Origin: DATCDE01 sp038252405
GTDB lineage: Bacteria; Actinomycetota; Actinomycetes; Prado026
Direction: 5' to 3'
Assembly: GCA_038252405.1 (NCBI GenBank)
Contig: JBBSAJ010000009.1
Location: forward strand, 25,912 to 89,911
DNA: 64,000 nt
This document shows, piece after piece, positions 51,668 through 61,049 of this stretch. Numbering within the stretch: position 1 is the first letter of the stretch; each line of letters opens with the position of its first letter. Under the pieces are notes generated by a model. The model did no database searches and was not told where the DNA came from. It saw only the letters and a list, made by a program, of their open reading frames with translations. The position numbers were made by a program, and so were the translations under genes.

Positions 51668-52453
51668 TCAGCGCAATGGCAGATCGCCCGCTTTGCCGAT
51701 CGTCGCACCGCGCCCGCAGCTGGCGCCGGCCTCGATCGCCTCGTCACGGCGAGCCAACGAGTTGACGCCGAGAGCCATGACCTCGGCACCGTGTTCGGCA
51801 GCGCTGTCCAGCCACCGCCGGACCGCCGGCCGGGCCAGCCGTCCAGGAACCGACAGGTCCACCTGCACGAACGCCGGGGCCATCCAACCGAGCGCACTGC
51901 TGGCAGCGGGCAGGTCGGCCAGGTCGGCCAGGGCGAACTGCCATCCCCAGCCGCGCATCTCGTCGATGGCGGCCCGGAGCCGGGCCGGGTCGGCGAACGA
52001 GTCCTCGTGGATCTCGGCGACGACCGACAGCGCCCGGCGTCCCCGAGAGAACGAGACGGCCAGCCGCGGCGGGCACATGGAGCCGAACGTCTCGGGCTCC
52101 GGCGTGAGGTGCAGGGTCACGTCGAGGCGGGCGTCCGCTGCGACGTCGAAGGCGAGGCAGCGGAACGACCAGTCCAGCCGCTCCACCAGCCCGAGCGACT
52201 GGGCGCCCCGCAGCAGCGACAAGGTGTCCCCGACCTCGGTCCCGGGCGCTCCGCGGCCGGTGGCCTTGTAGCCCACCAGGCTGTCGTCGCTGAAGCGGCG
52301 GATGGGCTGGAAGTCGGGGCCGAGCAGCTGTGGCGTGGCGATCAGGTCCTCGATCGCAGCTCGGGTCCGACGGCTCTGCTCCAGTTCGGCGCTTAGCGTC
52401 ACGGTGGGGCCATCGGGGACTCGGGCGGACGACTTGAGCCCTGGCACCTGCAC
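51668..52453 (-). CDS. Degenerate EAL-domain protein
   Basis: 261 residues with an EAL fold: 'DFQPIRRFSDDSLVGYKATG' (the E-x-L motif is replaced by Lys-Ala-Thr), 'LVERLDWSFRCLAFD', 'FALADLADLPAASSALGWMA', and 'FVQVDLSVPG'. The metal- and water-binding Glu/Asp residues of active c-di-GMP phosphodiesterases are not intact. It is more likely a c-di-GMP or protein-binding receptor. The start is uncertain; GTG 52453 is the first in frame and GTG 52447 is also possible. Divergent from the USP gene. Confidence 0.8.
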   Translation of the reverse strand: MQVPGLKSSARVPDGPTVTLSAELEQSRRTRAAIEDLIATPQLLGPDFQPIRRFSDDSLVGYKATGRGAPGTEVGDTLSLLRGAQSLGLVERLDWSFRCLAFDVAADARLDVTLHLTPEPETFGSMCPPRLAVSFSRGRRALSVVAEIHEDSFADPARLRAAIDEMRGWGWQFALADLADLPAASSALGWMAPAFVQVDLSVPGRLARPAVRRWLDSAAEHGAEVMALGVNSLARRDEAIEAGASCGRGATIGKAGDLPLR

Positions 52454-52506
52454 GTGATCGCGCCGCGGAGTAACGTCGCGGCGACGACCTGCCTGGGAGG
52501 ACGAGG

Positions 52507-52917
52507 ATGACGACGATCGTGGTCGGCTATGTGGCGCGACCCGAGGGCCGGGCTGCCTTGCGGCGCGCGGTCGACGAGGCGAAGCTCCGCTCCGCCAAGC
52601 TCTTGGTGGTCAACTCGAACAAGGGCGGCTCGCTGCACGCCATGGACGCCGCGGTCGAGACGGACGCCGACCTTGAACAGGTCCGGGTCGACCTCAGCGC
52701 CTCCGGCGTGGACTACGAGGTCCGGGCGTTCGTCCGCGGCCAGGAGGCGCCCGACGACCTGTTGCAGGTGGCCGAGGAGACCGGCGCCGCGCTCATCGTG
52801 ATCGGCCTGCGCAAGCGCACCCCGGTCGGCAAGCTGATCCTCGGCAGCAACGCCCAGCGGATCCTGCTCGAGGCGCGTTGCCCCGTGCTTGCAGTCAAGG
52901 CCGAGTCCGAGGGCTGA
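52507..52917 (+). CDS. Universal stress protein (UspA family)
   Basis: 136 residues, one Usp domain. The ATP-binding motif 'LRKRTPVGKLILGSNAQRIL' (G-x2-G-x9-G-S type) is present near residues 98-118, so it should bind ATP. GGAGG lies 9 bases before the ATG. It is followed 5 bases later by the HhH-GPD gene on the same strand. Role: general stress protein; the exact trigger is unknown. Confidence 0.92.
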   Translation: MTTIVVGYVARPEGRAALRRAVDEAKLRSAKLLVVNSNKGGSLHAMDAAVETDADLEQVRVDLSASGVDYEVRAFVRGQEAPDDLLQVAEETGAALIVIGLRKRTPVGKLILGSNAQRILLEARCPVLAVKAESEG

Positions 52918-52921
52918 GCCC

Positions 52922-53515
52922 ATGGGTTCTTCGCCTGACCTACACCTCGCACTCGACCCCGAGGCCGACCGACTCCTCTCGCGGGACCCGATGGCGCTGC
53001 TCACCGGCATGCTGCTCGACCAGCAGATCCCGATGGAGCGTGCCTTCGCCGGGCCCCGCACCCTGGCCGACCGGCTGGGGACGCCGGACGCGCTGAACCC
53101 GACGGCGATCGCCGACTACCCCCCTGAGGAGTTCGCGGCGCTGATGGCCAGGCCGCCGGCGGTGCACCGTTTCCCAGGGTCGATGGCTGGCCGGGTGCAG
53201 GCGCTGGCCCGCGCAGTGGTCGAGGAGTACGGCGGCGACGCGGAGTCGATCTGGTACGGGGCCACCGACGGCACTGCGCTCCTCGACCGGCTACGTCAGC
53301 TGCCCGGCTACGGCGACCAGAAGGCGCGGATCTTTCTGGCGCTGCTCGGCAAGCAGCTCGGCGTCCGTCCGGACGGCTGGCGGGAGGCCGCTGGCGCGTA
53401 CGGTGAGGACGGCAGTCGCCGCTCGGTGGCCGATGTGGTGGACGCTGCCACTCTGGCCGAGGTGCGGGCCTACAAGCAGGAGCTGAAACGCGCCGCCAAG
53501 GCCAGCAAGAACTGA
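52922..53515 (+). CDS. HhH-GPD-type DNA base-excision repair protein
   Basis: 197 residues with 'MLLDQQIPMERAFAG' at the start, 'RFPGSMAGRVQALARAVVEE' and the helix-hairpin-helix 'LRQLPGYGDQKARIFLALLG'. The catalytic Lys/Asp of classical glycosylases is not clearly placed, so it is a family-level assignment. No iron-sulfur Cys cluster at the C-terminus, unlike EndoIII. It ends with a Lys-rich tail. Five bases after USP. Confidence 0.82.
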   Translation: MGSSPDLHLALDPEADRLLSRDPMALLTGMLLDQQIPMERAFAGPRTLADRLGTPDALNPTAIADYPPEEFAALMARPPAVHRFPGSMAGRVQALARAVVEEYGGDAESIWYGATDGTALLDRLRQLPGYGDQKARIFLALLGKQLGVRPDGWREAAGAYGEDGSRRSVADVVDAATLAEVRAYKQELKRAAKASKN

Positions 53516-53587
53516 CACTTGGGGTCAGGAGAGGGCGCGCTGCGACCGGAAGTGCTTCGGAAGGCGTCCCTCACGTGGGGGACGACC

Positions 53588-53593
53588 TACAAT
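53588..53593 (+). promoter_or_regulatory. Probable -10 box of the principal sigma factor gene
   Basis: TACAAT lies about 105 bases upstream of GTG 53698, in the 180-base gap after the HhH gene. It matches the sigma-70 -10 consensus; no clear -35 is seen at 17 bases. Predicted leader of ~95 bases; no riboswitch recognised in it. Confidence 0.5.
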
Positions 53594-53697
53594 GTCGAGG
53601 GCGCGCTTCGAGCGCCAGAGATTTCGAGGACACCAGCCCGTGTCCCCCCGCGGACGTGCGGCCGGGGCCCGATGGGCGAACCGACGAGAGGGACTTC

Positions 53698-55218
<1,521 letters not shown>

Positions 55219-55232
55219 GCCACGCTGAGGCT

Positions 55233-55252
55233 GCGCCGCACACTTTCGGCGC
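55233..55252 (+). terminator. sigA terminator-like hairpin
   Basis: GCGCCG (55233-55238) and CGGCGC (55247-55252) around CACACTTT, 14 bases after the sigA stop. Short stem without T-run. Confidence 0.5.
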
Positions 55253-55255
55253 GGA

Positions 55256-55792
55256 AGCGCGAGAGGCTGGCGTCTAGCGGTCGGCCGCGTCACCGACAGC
55301 TGCGTCGCCGTCGGTTGCACGTCGCTTGGCTCATTCAGCTCGCGCTTCACCGAGATCGTCGGTGCGACGCCCTCGCAGTACCGTGCGCACGACCACCGCG
55401 ACCGCGAGGTCATTCCTTCGTGCGTGAGCAAGGTCGCGACGCGACCGCACCGGACACCCGACCCGCCCCGGCACCGAGCAGGATCGGAGAAGCACGCGTC
55501 CGACGGGTTCCGGTGGGTCACCGTCGGCGCCCCAGGGCAAGACGTTGACGTCGTCCTGTTCCAGCCGCGCGGAGGTCGCTCGCAGGCCGAGGGCGACGCC
55601 CTCCTGTCGCTCGTGACGCAGGGGTCGCTGCAGGCCGCGATCTTCTGCTCCGACGACCTCGACACCACGTTCGAGAAGGTCCGGGCATCGGGCGCCGAGC
55701 TGCTCCAGGAGCCGGCGTCGCAGCCGTGGGGCGCCCGCGACTGCGCGTTCCGCGATCCTTCGGGCAACCTCGTCCACATCGCGAAAGCCTGA
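55256..55792 (+). pseudogene. AraC regulator / VOC protein fusion remnant
   Basis: In a single open frame, 55280-55500 matches the end of an AraC-family DNA-binding domain ('VTDSCVAVGCTSLGSFSSRF', then 'TEIVGATPSQYR') with its tail 'TRPHRTPDPPRHRAGSEK'. At about 55500 this passes directly into the C-terminal two-thirds of a VOC protein (DGFRWVTVGAPGQDVDVVLF, 'AAIFCSDDLDTTFEKVRASG', 'RDCAFRDPSGNLVHIAKA'). In actinobacteria such AraC and VOC genes are adjacent, so a deletion has joined them: the AraC front half and the first ~45 VOC residues are gone. GTG 55424 is the only start in the open part. Confidence 0.75.
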
Positions 55793-55920
55793 ACGTGGGA
55801 CGCGCTGCCCCATGATCACCTCCGTGCGAATGGGCCGCCGGCCGATCGGACCCGATCACTCGTGACCCGTTCGAGGGCACGAGGGAGGCTGGGTTGGGTG
55901 GCTAGCCATGACCTGGGACG

Positions 55921-56811
55921 ATGGTGCGGATCTCGACGGACGGGCAGGCGGTGATTGGTGTGACCGACGTCAGGCGCGTCGCGATCTGGGGCAGTTGTGT
56001 CACGCGGGACGCGTTCGCGCTTCTCGATGAGCCGCAGGCGTCGGGTCCGAGCCTTGACCTGGTGTATTACGGTGCTCGGTCCTCGTGGGTCAGCCAGGGA
56101 TCGGTGCCCTGGTCCGGTGACGTCGACATGGGCGACCTGTCCGGCTTCGGCCGCCGCATGGTGGCGGAAGACCTGGACAAGACGATCCCGAAGATGCTCG
56201 TCGAGTCCGCGCCGGACCTCGTCGTCTTCGATCTCATCGACGAGAGGCTTCCGCTGTTGAGGCGAGGCTCGACGTGGGTCACGCTCTCCGACTACCTCCT
56301 GCAAACGCCGATGGCCGAGCCGTTGAAGTCGGAGGCCGTCGAGCGCAGCGGGCTGAGCGATCCGCGACGCCGGAAGATGTTCGCGGCCAGCGCGCGTGCT
56401 GTGGGCCCGCAGCTGCTCCGCGCCCTGCCGAAGGCGACGTTTGTCCTGCATGCAGCCCCCTACACCACCCGGGTCGACGGCGGAGGCCAGCTTCCGGAGC
56501 CAGCGGCCGGGTGGGCCAGGGAGCTGGAACTGGGACAGCAGCCGCTGTTCGACCTGCTGCGCGAGGCACTTGGCCCGCGGCTGGTCGCCCTTAGGCCCCC
56601 GGAAATGCTCTCGGTTGCGGACCCGAACCACCGGTGGGGGCTCTCCAGCTATCACTACGCGGAGGGCTACTACCGCTGGCTGATTCGCGAGCTGCTTGAT
56701 ATCCCCCTGTTCCCCGCGGCCGAGACGAGCTTGGTCGACGCCCATCCCGGCTCAGAGTTCTTGTCACGAATCGGAAGCCTGCGTCGCCGGGTCTTCGGTC
56801 AGGGCGGCTGA
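55921..56811 (+). CDS. DUF6270-family SGNH-like protein
   Basis: 296 residues. 'RRVAIWGSCVTRDAFALLDE' at the start is the DUF6270 signature, an SGNH-like fold with Ser or Cys in the first block; 'DLVVFDLIDERL' and a final 'NHRWGLSSYHYAEGYYRWLI' with the His block follow. These proteins are often encoded near surface polysaccharide genes, so a role in sugar modification is possible. Coding bias is slightly less GC-extreme than neighbours. Start is uncertain (ATG 55921, or a GTG closer to 'VAIWGSC'). Confidence 0.78.
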   Translation: MVRISTDGQAVIGVTDVRRVAIWGSCVTRDAFALLDEPQASGPSLDLVYYGARSSWVSQGSVPWSGDVDMGDLSGFGRRMVAEDLDKTIPKMLVESAPDLVVFDLIDERLPLLRRGSTWVTLSDYLLQTPMAEPLKSEAVERSGLSDPRRRKMFAASARAVGPQLLRALPKATFVLHAAPYTTRVDGGGQLPEPAAGWARELELGQQPLFDLLREALGPRLVALRPPEMLSVADPNHRWGLSSYHYAEGYYRWLIRELLDIPLFPAAETSLVDAHPGSEFLSRIGSLRRRVFGQGG

Positions 56812-56834
56812 CGGAACCAGCGGGAGCGGGCTCG

Positions 56835-57151
56835 GGCCTTCGCCGCCTCGATGCCGTGGGTGTAGCGGCAGGTGCTCCCACGACGGGCGCCAGCAGCGAG
56901 CACACCAGCCCGTTGACGATGACGGGGAGCGCCCGGCAGAGCGCTCGCCTCGGATCGCGTGCCGACGAGAAGAACGTGTCGCTGCCCATGCCCGCCGTCC
57001 GCCCGACGTAGGCGAAGAACAGGATCTGGAGGACCGGCCTGACAGCGAAGGTCGGGATGAGGATCCACGGGCTCAGCCAGCCGAAGAGCCACACCGCCAG
57101 CTCCAGTGCCGTTCCCGGCGCCCACGCGCCCCGAACGCCCACCGCCCCCAC
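56835..57151 (-). pseudogene. ABC-2 exporter permease remnant
   Basis: On the minus strand from 57151, 'FGWLSPWILIPTFAVRPVLQ' and 'ILFFAYVGRTAGMGSDTFF' match the N-terminal helix region of an ABC-2-type permease. After 'SSARD' it jumps to a later piece ('ALCRALPVIVNGLVCSLLAP'), so most of the protein is deleted. No full-length gene is possible. Confidence 0.6.
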
Positions 57152-57152
57152 A

Positions 57153-57345
57153 TCAAGGCGACGTCATCGGGACGGTGACGAGGGGACCGGTGTCGGCGTC
57201 GCGACCAGCAGCGTGTCGCAGCCACCACCTGACCCCCAAGGGCCGCGGAGTCGAGGCCACGCCGGGGCCCGAGCCGACGAGCTCGACGTAGGCGTCGTCC
57301 AACGCGGTGTCCTGTTGATGTGCGGCAGCGAGAGCAGCTGAGCGC
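57153..57345 (-). pseudogene. Possible ABC ATPase C-terminal remnant
   Basis: The minus-strand frame ending at 57153 contains 'QQDTALDDAYVELVGSGPGV', which resembles the ending of an exporter ATPase (LEDAYL-type). It lies immediately before the permease remnant in the same orientation, the order usual for exporter operons. The evidence is a short, weak resemblance. Confidence 0.3.
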
Positions 57346-57384
57346 ACCGGATTCACTCGGGCGCGACTTTCTGCTCCGGGTCGC

Positions 57385-59400
57385 CTACGACCGGACCGGG
57401 CCGGCCGCATTCGGGTCAGTGCCGGCGCGGGCGGTGTCGGTGGTGGTGAGCGCGTCGACCCGCGCGGTGAGGCTGGCCGGGTCGACACCCCAGTCGCGCA
57501 GCTGTCGGATCACCGCGGCGCGGGCGTCCGCGAAGCGTCGGGCCAGCAGCCGACGGACCGACCAGGCCAGCTCTCGCTCCCTCAGCGCGGCCTCGACCAG
57601 GTCCTCCCGGTCGAATGGCAAGCCATACGCGCGGGCGACCGCGAGGGCCGTGTCGTAGCGGTAGTCGTGGCCCGGTGAGGGACGGAACTCGCCGGGTCGA
57701 AGGCTCATGGCGTTCTTGACGTCGGCAAGGTTCACCAAGAAGGAGACCAACGGGATGAAGGCGCCCCTCGGCCGGCCCCAGTAGTCGAGCCCATGGCGCA
57801 GGAAGGAGCTGAAGTCCGCCAGGGCGAGCGGGTCGGTCGGGTGAGTCAGGTTGAGGTAGCCGGGATGCGCGTCGTTGGCCTGGTCGCGCCCGGTGGCGTA
57901 CTGCAGGCCGTCGTTCTCTTCGATGGCCGGATCTCGAGGCCGCACGGCCTGGTCGGTCCGGCTGAAGATCGGTACGCCAGCGAAGAGACCACCGCTGAAC
58001 CCCAGCCCGGCGAGCTCGCGGGCGAAGCCTGGGCCGAACGCGTCCAAGGCGATGATCGACCCGAGCGACTCGCCGAACACGTACAGCCGCGCGTCTGGGT
58101 TGAGCTGGCGGGCCCGTTCAGCGACGGCTCGGGCGTAGGCGGCGTACGCGGCGGCGGCCCTGGCGCGGCGGGTGATCGCCAGGACGGACGGCAGGATGGA
58201 GTAGCCGACGGCGACGGTGGTGCAGTCGCCCTTGGTGAGCAGCTCGACCGTCTCGGTCTGGACGTAGGACACGTACCCGTTCCCGGTCGGTGCCGCGAGG
58301 ACGATCGTGTTCTTCGCGAACCCTCCGAGTCGTTCGATCTCCGCGACCACAGCGGCGGCGTCGCGCGTGTTGTCGCCGGTCAGGGCGCTGACGGGGATCA
58401 TCGCGCGCACCGGGTCGGACGCCGCACCGCCGAGCACGGCGCCGAGCTCGTCGGCGGTGTATGCCTGCGAGACGAACCGGCGACCTTCCCGACCCAGCTG
58501 GTCGAACGCCAGACCCGAGCCGGGGCCGCCGGTGACCCCGCCGCGAGTCGGGATCGCGGCGTACGCCGACTCGAACACGGACTGCTGAACGCTCACGCGC
58601 GATGAGTAGAGGGTGAACGCGGCCACGCCGGCGAGGGTGACCCCCGTGGACACGGCGGCCTGGCCGAGCAGCTCGGCGAGCGGACCTGGGTCCGGCTTGG
58701 AGCTCAACATCCGGGCGACCTCGTCCGCGGTCCAGGCCTCCAACCGTGCTGCGCCCACCGCGGCGGCGGCGACGGCAGCCGAGCCGGCAACCGCCATCGG
58801 CAGATTCCGGTGCGGGATGAAGTGCGTCTCCTCGCCGTGCCGGCCATCGGGGGAGGGCAGGCTCAGGTAGGCCTGCACACGTGGACGCCGAACCGCGAGT
58901 GTCGTCGCCATGCCCGCAGCAGCCACCCCCAGTCCGGTGACCACAGGGTCTCCGGGGCGAAGCACGGATGGGAGCCGGCCGCGGGCAGCGTCCACCCCAG
59001 CGACCACCAGACCGGCGCCGGCGGACAGGGTCAGGACCTCGGCCAGCGCTCCCACGGTCGCCCTTGGGAGGGAGACACGACGATTGTCCGGCGCGGCCAC
59101 CCGCGCCTCGCGTCGCGAGCGCGCCGCGACGGCGCCGGCGCCGGCAGCCAGCGCCAGACAGCTCGCGCAGCTTCGCATCGCCCCGTGCGGAGACACGGAA
59201 GAAGTTCCGGTAGCGCCCCAGCGAACGACCGAGGTCACGGTTGAGGCGGCGACGTAGGCCGCCGCCATGGTGACGCCGGAGACGACGCCACGATCGACGG
59301 GCGGACGTGGCACCGTGCCGGCCAGCCGGGTCAACGGATACACCGCCACCGCTGCGAGAAGGCCTGCGTGGTGGGGCTCAGTGAGCCAGCGAGCAGCCAC
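57385..59400 (-). CDS. Large membrane alpha/beta-hydrolase (PF10081-like)
   Basis: 671 residues. About five to six helices in the first ~290 residues, then the alpha/beta-hydrolase domain: nucleophile elbow 'LYVFGESLGSIIALDAFG', preceded by 'ALTGDNTRDAAAVVAEIERL' and 'GNGYVSYVQTETVELLTKGD'; 'TDPLALADFSSFLRHGLDYW' follows. It is of the actinobacterial membrane family with a C-terminal esterase-like domain; substrate unknown, likely lipid. GTG 59400 is preceded by GAGAGGGG and by TACATT (59433-59428), a -10 box giving a ~20-base leader. Confidence 0.85.
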   Translation of the reverse strand: MAARWLTEPHHAGLLAAVAVYPLTRLAGTVPRPPVDRGVVSGVTMAAAYVAASTVTSVVRWGATGTSSVSPHGAMRSCASCLALAAGAGAVAARSRREARVAAPDNRRVSLPRATVGALAEVLTLSAGAGLVVAGVDAARGRLPSVLRPGDPVVTGLGVAAAGMATTLAVRRPRVQAYLSLPSPDGRHGEETHFIPHRNLPMAVAGSAAVAAAAVGAARLEAWTADEVARMLSSKPDPGPLAELLGQAAVSTGVTLAGVAAFTLYSSRVSVQQSVFESAYAAIPTRGGVTGGPGSGLAFDQLGREGRRFVSQAYTADELGAVLGGAASDPVRAMIPVSALTGDNTRDAAAVVAEIERLGGFAKNTIVLAAPTGNGYVSYVQTETVELLTKGDCTTVAVGYSILPSVLAITRRARAAAAYAAYARAVAERARQLNPDARLYVFGESLGSIIALDAFGPGFARELAGLGFSGGLFAGVPIFSRTDQAVRPRDPAIEENDGLQYATGRDQANDAHPGYLNLTHPTDPLALADFSSFLRHGLDYWGRPRGAFIPLVSFLVNLADVKNAMSLRPGEFRPSPGHDYRYDTALAVARAYGLPFDREDLVEAALRERELAWSVRRLLARRFADARAAVIRQLRDWGVDPASLTARVDALTTTDTARAGTDPNAAGPVRS

Positions 59401-59427
59401 GGCGCAGGTCCCCTCTCACGTCAGGCC

Positions 59428-59433
59428 AATGTA
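59428..59433 (-). promoter_or_regulatory. Probable -10 box for the PF10081-like hydrolase gene
   Basis: TACATT on the minus strand, 27 bases before GTG 59400, with a GAGAGGGG ribosome-binding site between. Spacing fits a short leader rather than a leaderless start. Confidence 0.5.
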
Positions 59434-59535
59434 GCGGGCCGTCCAGGCACCCAGGCCGAGCCCGATCGGAGCGGGAGCAGGACCCAGGTATGCGGCAGCC
59501 ACCGCGCCGAGACCAGGCCGGGCTCCGGACGTGGC

Positions 59536-59570
59536 GAAGCCCCGCCGACCTCGGGCAGGGGCGGGGCTTC
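59536..59570. terminator. Orphan terminator-like stem between divergent genes
   Basis: GAAGCCCCGCC (59536-59546) pairs perfectly with GGCGGGGCTTC (59560-59570). It lies between two divergent genes, where no gene should need a terminator, so it may mark a lost gene or act on a small RNA. Confidence 0.6.
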
Positions 59571-59673
59571 AGCAGACGAGACTAGCGACCGGAGCCGCCC
59601 GGCGGCCCGTGGTAGCGAGGTGTTCACCCGGCGGTAGCAGTGTGCTCACCCAACCGAGTCGGACAATGAACCC

Positions 59674-60075
59674 ATGGTGGCGGTCGAGCTGGCTCGCCGG
59701 CTGCGCGACGCCGGGCTGCGATGGCAGCCGCAGCGCGGTGACGCCTTCGTCATCCCGGACCGCGACATGGACGAGGAGGTCTTCGTGCTCAGCGACCTGA
59801 CCATCGACGTCCACGAGCTGCCCCAAGGCGCCGTCCTCGGCTTCAACGGCACCGTGGAGTGGGCCCTCGACAGCGTCGAGCAGCGTCTCGCCCTGTGGCT
59901 GCCGTCGGAGACACAGCTGCGGAACGAGCTCGGCGACCACCTGGTCGTGCTCCTCCGCGAGGCCGACGGCTGGCGGGTCGGGCTGGCGGACGGCGCGACC
60001 TTCGACGGGTCGACCGCCGAGGAGGCGTACGGGCTCGCAGTGCTGGACCGGTTGGGGCGCGGTCACCCGAGCTGA
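59674..60075 (+). CDS. Conserved small protein (often labelled pilus CpaE-like)
   Basis: 133 residues: 'ELARRLRDAGLRWQPQRGDA', 'FVIPDRDMDEEVFVLSDLTI', 'GFNGTVEWALDSVEQ'. It belongs to a common actinobacterial family often given a pilus-assembly name, without real evidence; there is no pilus gene nearby. GACAAT (59662-59667) lies 6 bases before ATG (leaderless type). Confidence 0.7.
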   Translation: MVAVELARRLRDAGLRWQPQRGDAFVIPDRDMDEEVFVLSDLTIDVHELPQGAVLGFNGTVEWALDSVEQRLALWLPSETQLRNELGDHLVVLLREADGWRVGLADGATFDGSTAEEAYGLAVLDRLGRGHPS

Positions 60076-60149
60076 GGCGCGGCGGGGTCCTGGGGTCGGC
60101 GCTGTCGGTGCACCCTGGCACAGTGCGGGGTGACAGGAGGAGGCACGGG

Positions 60150-60899
60150 GTGACCAGGCGCCGAGCCGTGGGCATGGCGGCGGCTGCGGTGCTCGCCATC
60201 TCGGCGCTGGCCGCCTGCGGGTCGTTGACCCCGGCTGAGCTGGGCGCTGCCACCTCACCGGCCAGCCCGTCCTTCGGCGGCTCGGCGCGCGCAGTCGCCA
60301 GCAACGGCGCCACCCGACCCGTCGTCCTGACCGCCGTTCTCGGCGAGCTGAGCCGGCTGCGGGTGGCCGGCCGCGGGCCGATGACCGGCTACAGCCGGGC
60401 CCAGTTCGGCCCGGCGTGGCAGGACACCGACCGCAACGGCTGCGACACCCGCAACGACATCCTGCGCCGTGACCTGGTGGCCCTCCGGCTGAAGCCCGGC
60501 ACCCATGGCTGCGTGGTGCTCGGCGGAACCCTGCACGACCCCTACAGCGGTGGTTCGATCCTGTTCCAACGGGGTCAGGGCACCAGCGAGCTGGTCCAGA
60601 TCGACCACGTGGTAGCACTCGGTGACGCCTGGCAGTCCGGCGCGGCCCAGTGGCCGTCCGCGAAGCGGCTGGCCTTCGCCAACGACCCGCTCGAGCTGCT
60701 CGCCGTCGACGGCGCGCTGAACCAGCAGAAGGGCGATGCGAACGCCGCCAGCTGGTTGCCGCCGGACAAGACGTTCCGCTGTGCCTATGTGGCCCGTCAG
60801 GTGAGCGTGAAGGCGGCCTACCAGCTCTCCGTCACGGCCGCTGAGAAAGCCGCCATGCAGCGGGTGCTCGCTGGTTGTCCCGCGCGGTCGGTGCCATAG
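60150..60899 (+). CDS. Secreted HNH-endonuclease-family lipoprotein (DUF1524-like)
   Basis: 249 residues with signal peptide and lipobox ALAAC, then a DUF1524/GmrSD-type HNH domain: 'TDRNGCDTRNDILRRDL' and the catalytic 'LVQIDHVVALGDAWQSGA' (Asp-His), then 'NDPLELLAVDGALNQQKGD' (Asn). Cys pairs suggest disulfides outside the cell. It would be an exported nuclease, perhaps for DNA nutrient use or defence. AGGAGG lies upstream of GTG 60150. Confidence 0.9.
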   Translation: MTRRRAVGMAAAAVLAISALAACGSLTPAELGAATSPASPSFGGSARAVASNGATRPVVLTAVLGELSRLRVAGRGPMTGYSRAQFGPAWQDTDRNGCDTRNDILRRDLVALRLKPGTHGCVVLGGTLHDPYSGGSILFQRGQGTSELVQIDHVVALGDAWQSGAAQWPSAKRLAFANDPLELLAVDGALNQQKGDANAASWLPPDKTFRCAYVARQVSVKAAYQLSVTAAEKAAMQRVLAGCPARSVP

Positions 60900-61007
60900 T
60901 CGCCGCGGGCCAGCGGGCCGGCAGTTGCTTGCCGCCGTCCAACCGTTTCCTGTGAGGGTGCTGAGACGCGCACCCCCCTCCCGGTTACCGCAGGTAGCGT
61001 CGCGCTC

Positions 61008-61049
61008 ATGGGACAGATTCGGGCGAGAGCGACTGGGGCCGTGCTGTGA
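61008..61049 (+). CDS. 13-codon leaderless ORF coupled to the ABC ATPase gene
   Basis: ATG 61008 encodes MGQIRARATGAVL and stops at TGA 61047-61049, which overlaps the GTG start of the ATPase (GTGA). TAGCGT (60995-61000) lies 7 bases before the ATG, so this ORF would be the first thing translated on a leaderless mRNA. The ATPase gene lacks its own ribosome-binding site, so the short ORF probably delivers ribosomes to it. Confidence 0.6.
   Translation: MGQIRARATGAVL

Noticed and set aside
51668..52453. Active c-di-GMP phosphodiesterase
   Set aside because: The E-x-L motif and other catalytic acidic residues are replaced.
59674..60075. Pilus assembly ATPase CpaE
   Set aside because: No P-loop and only 133 residues; the pilus name for this family is a database habit.
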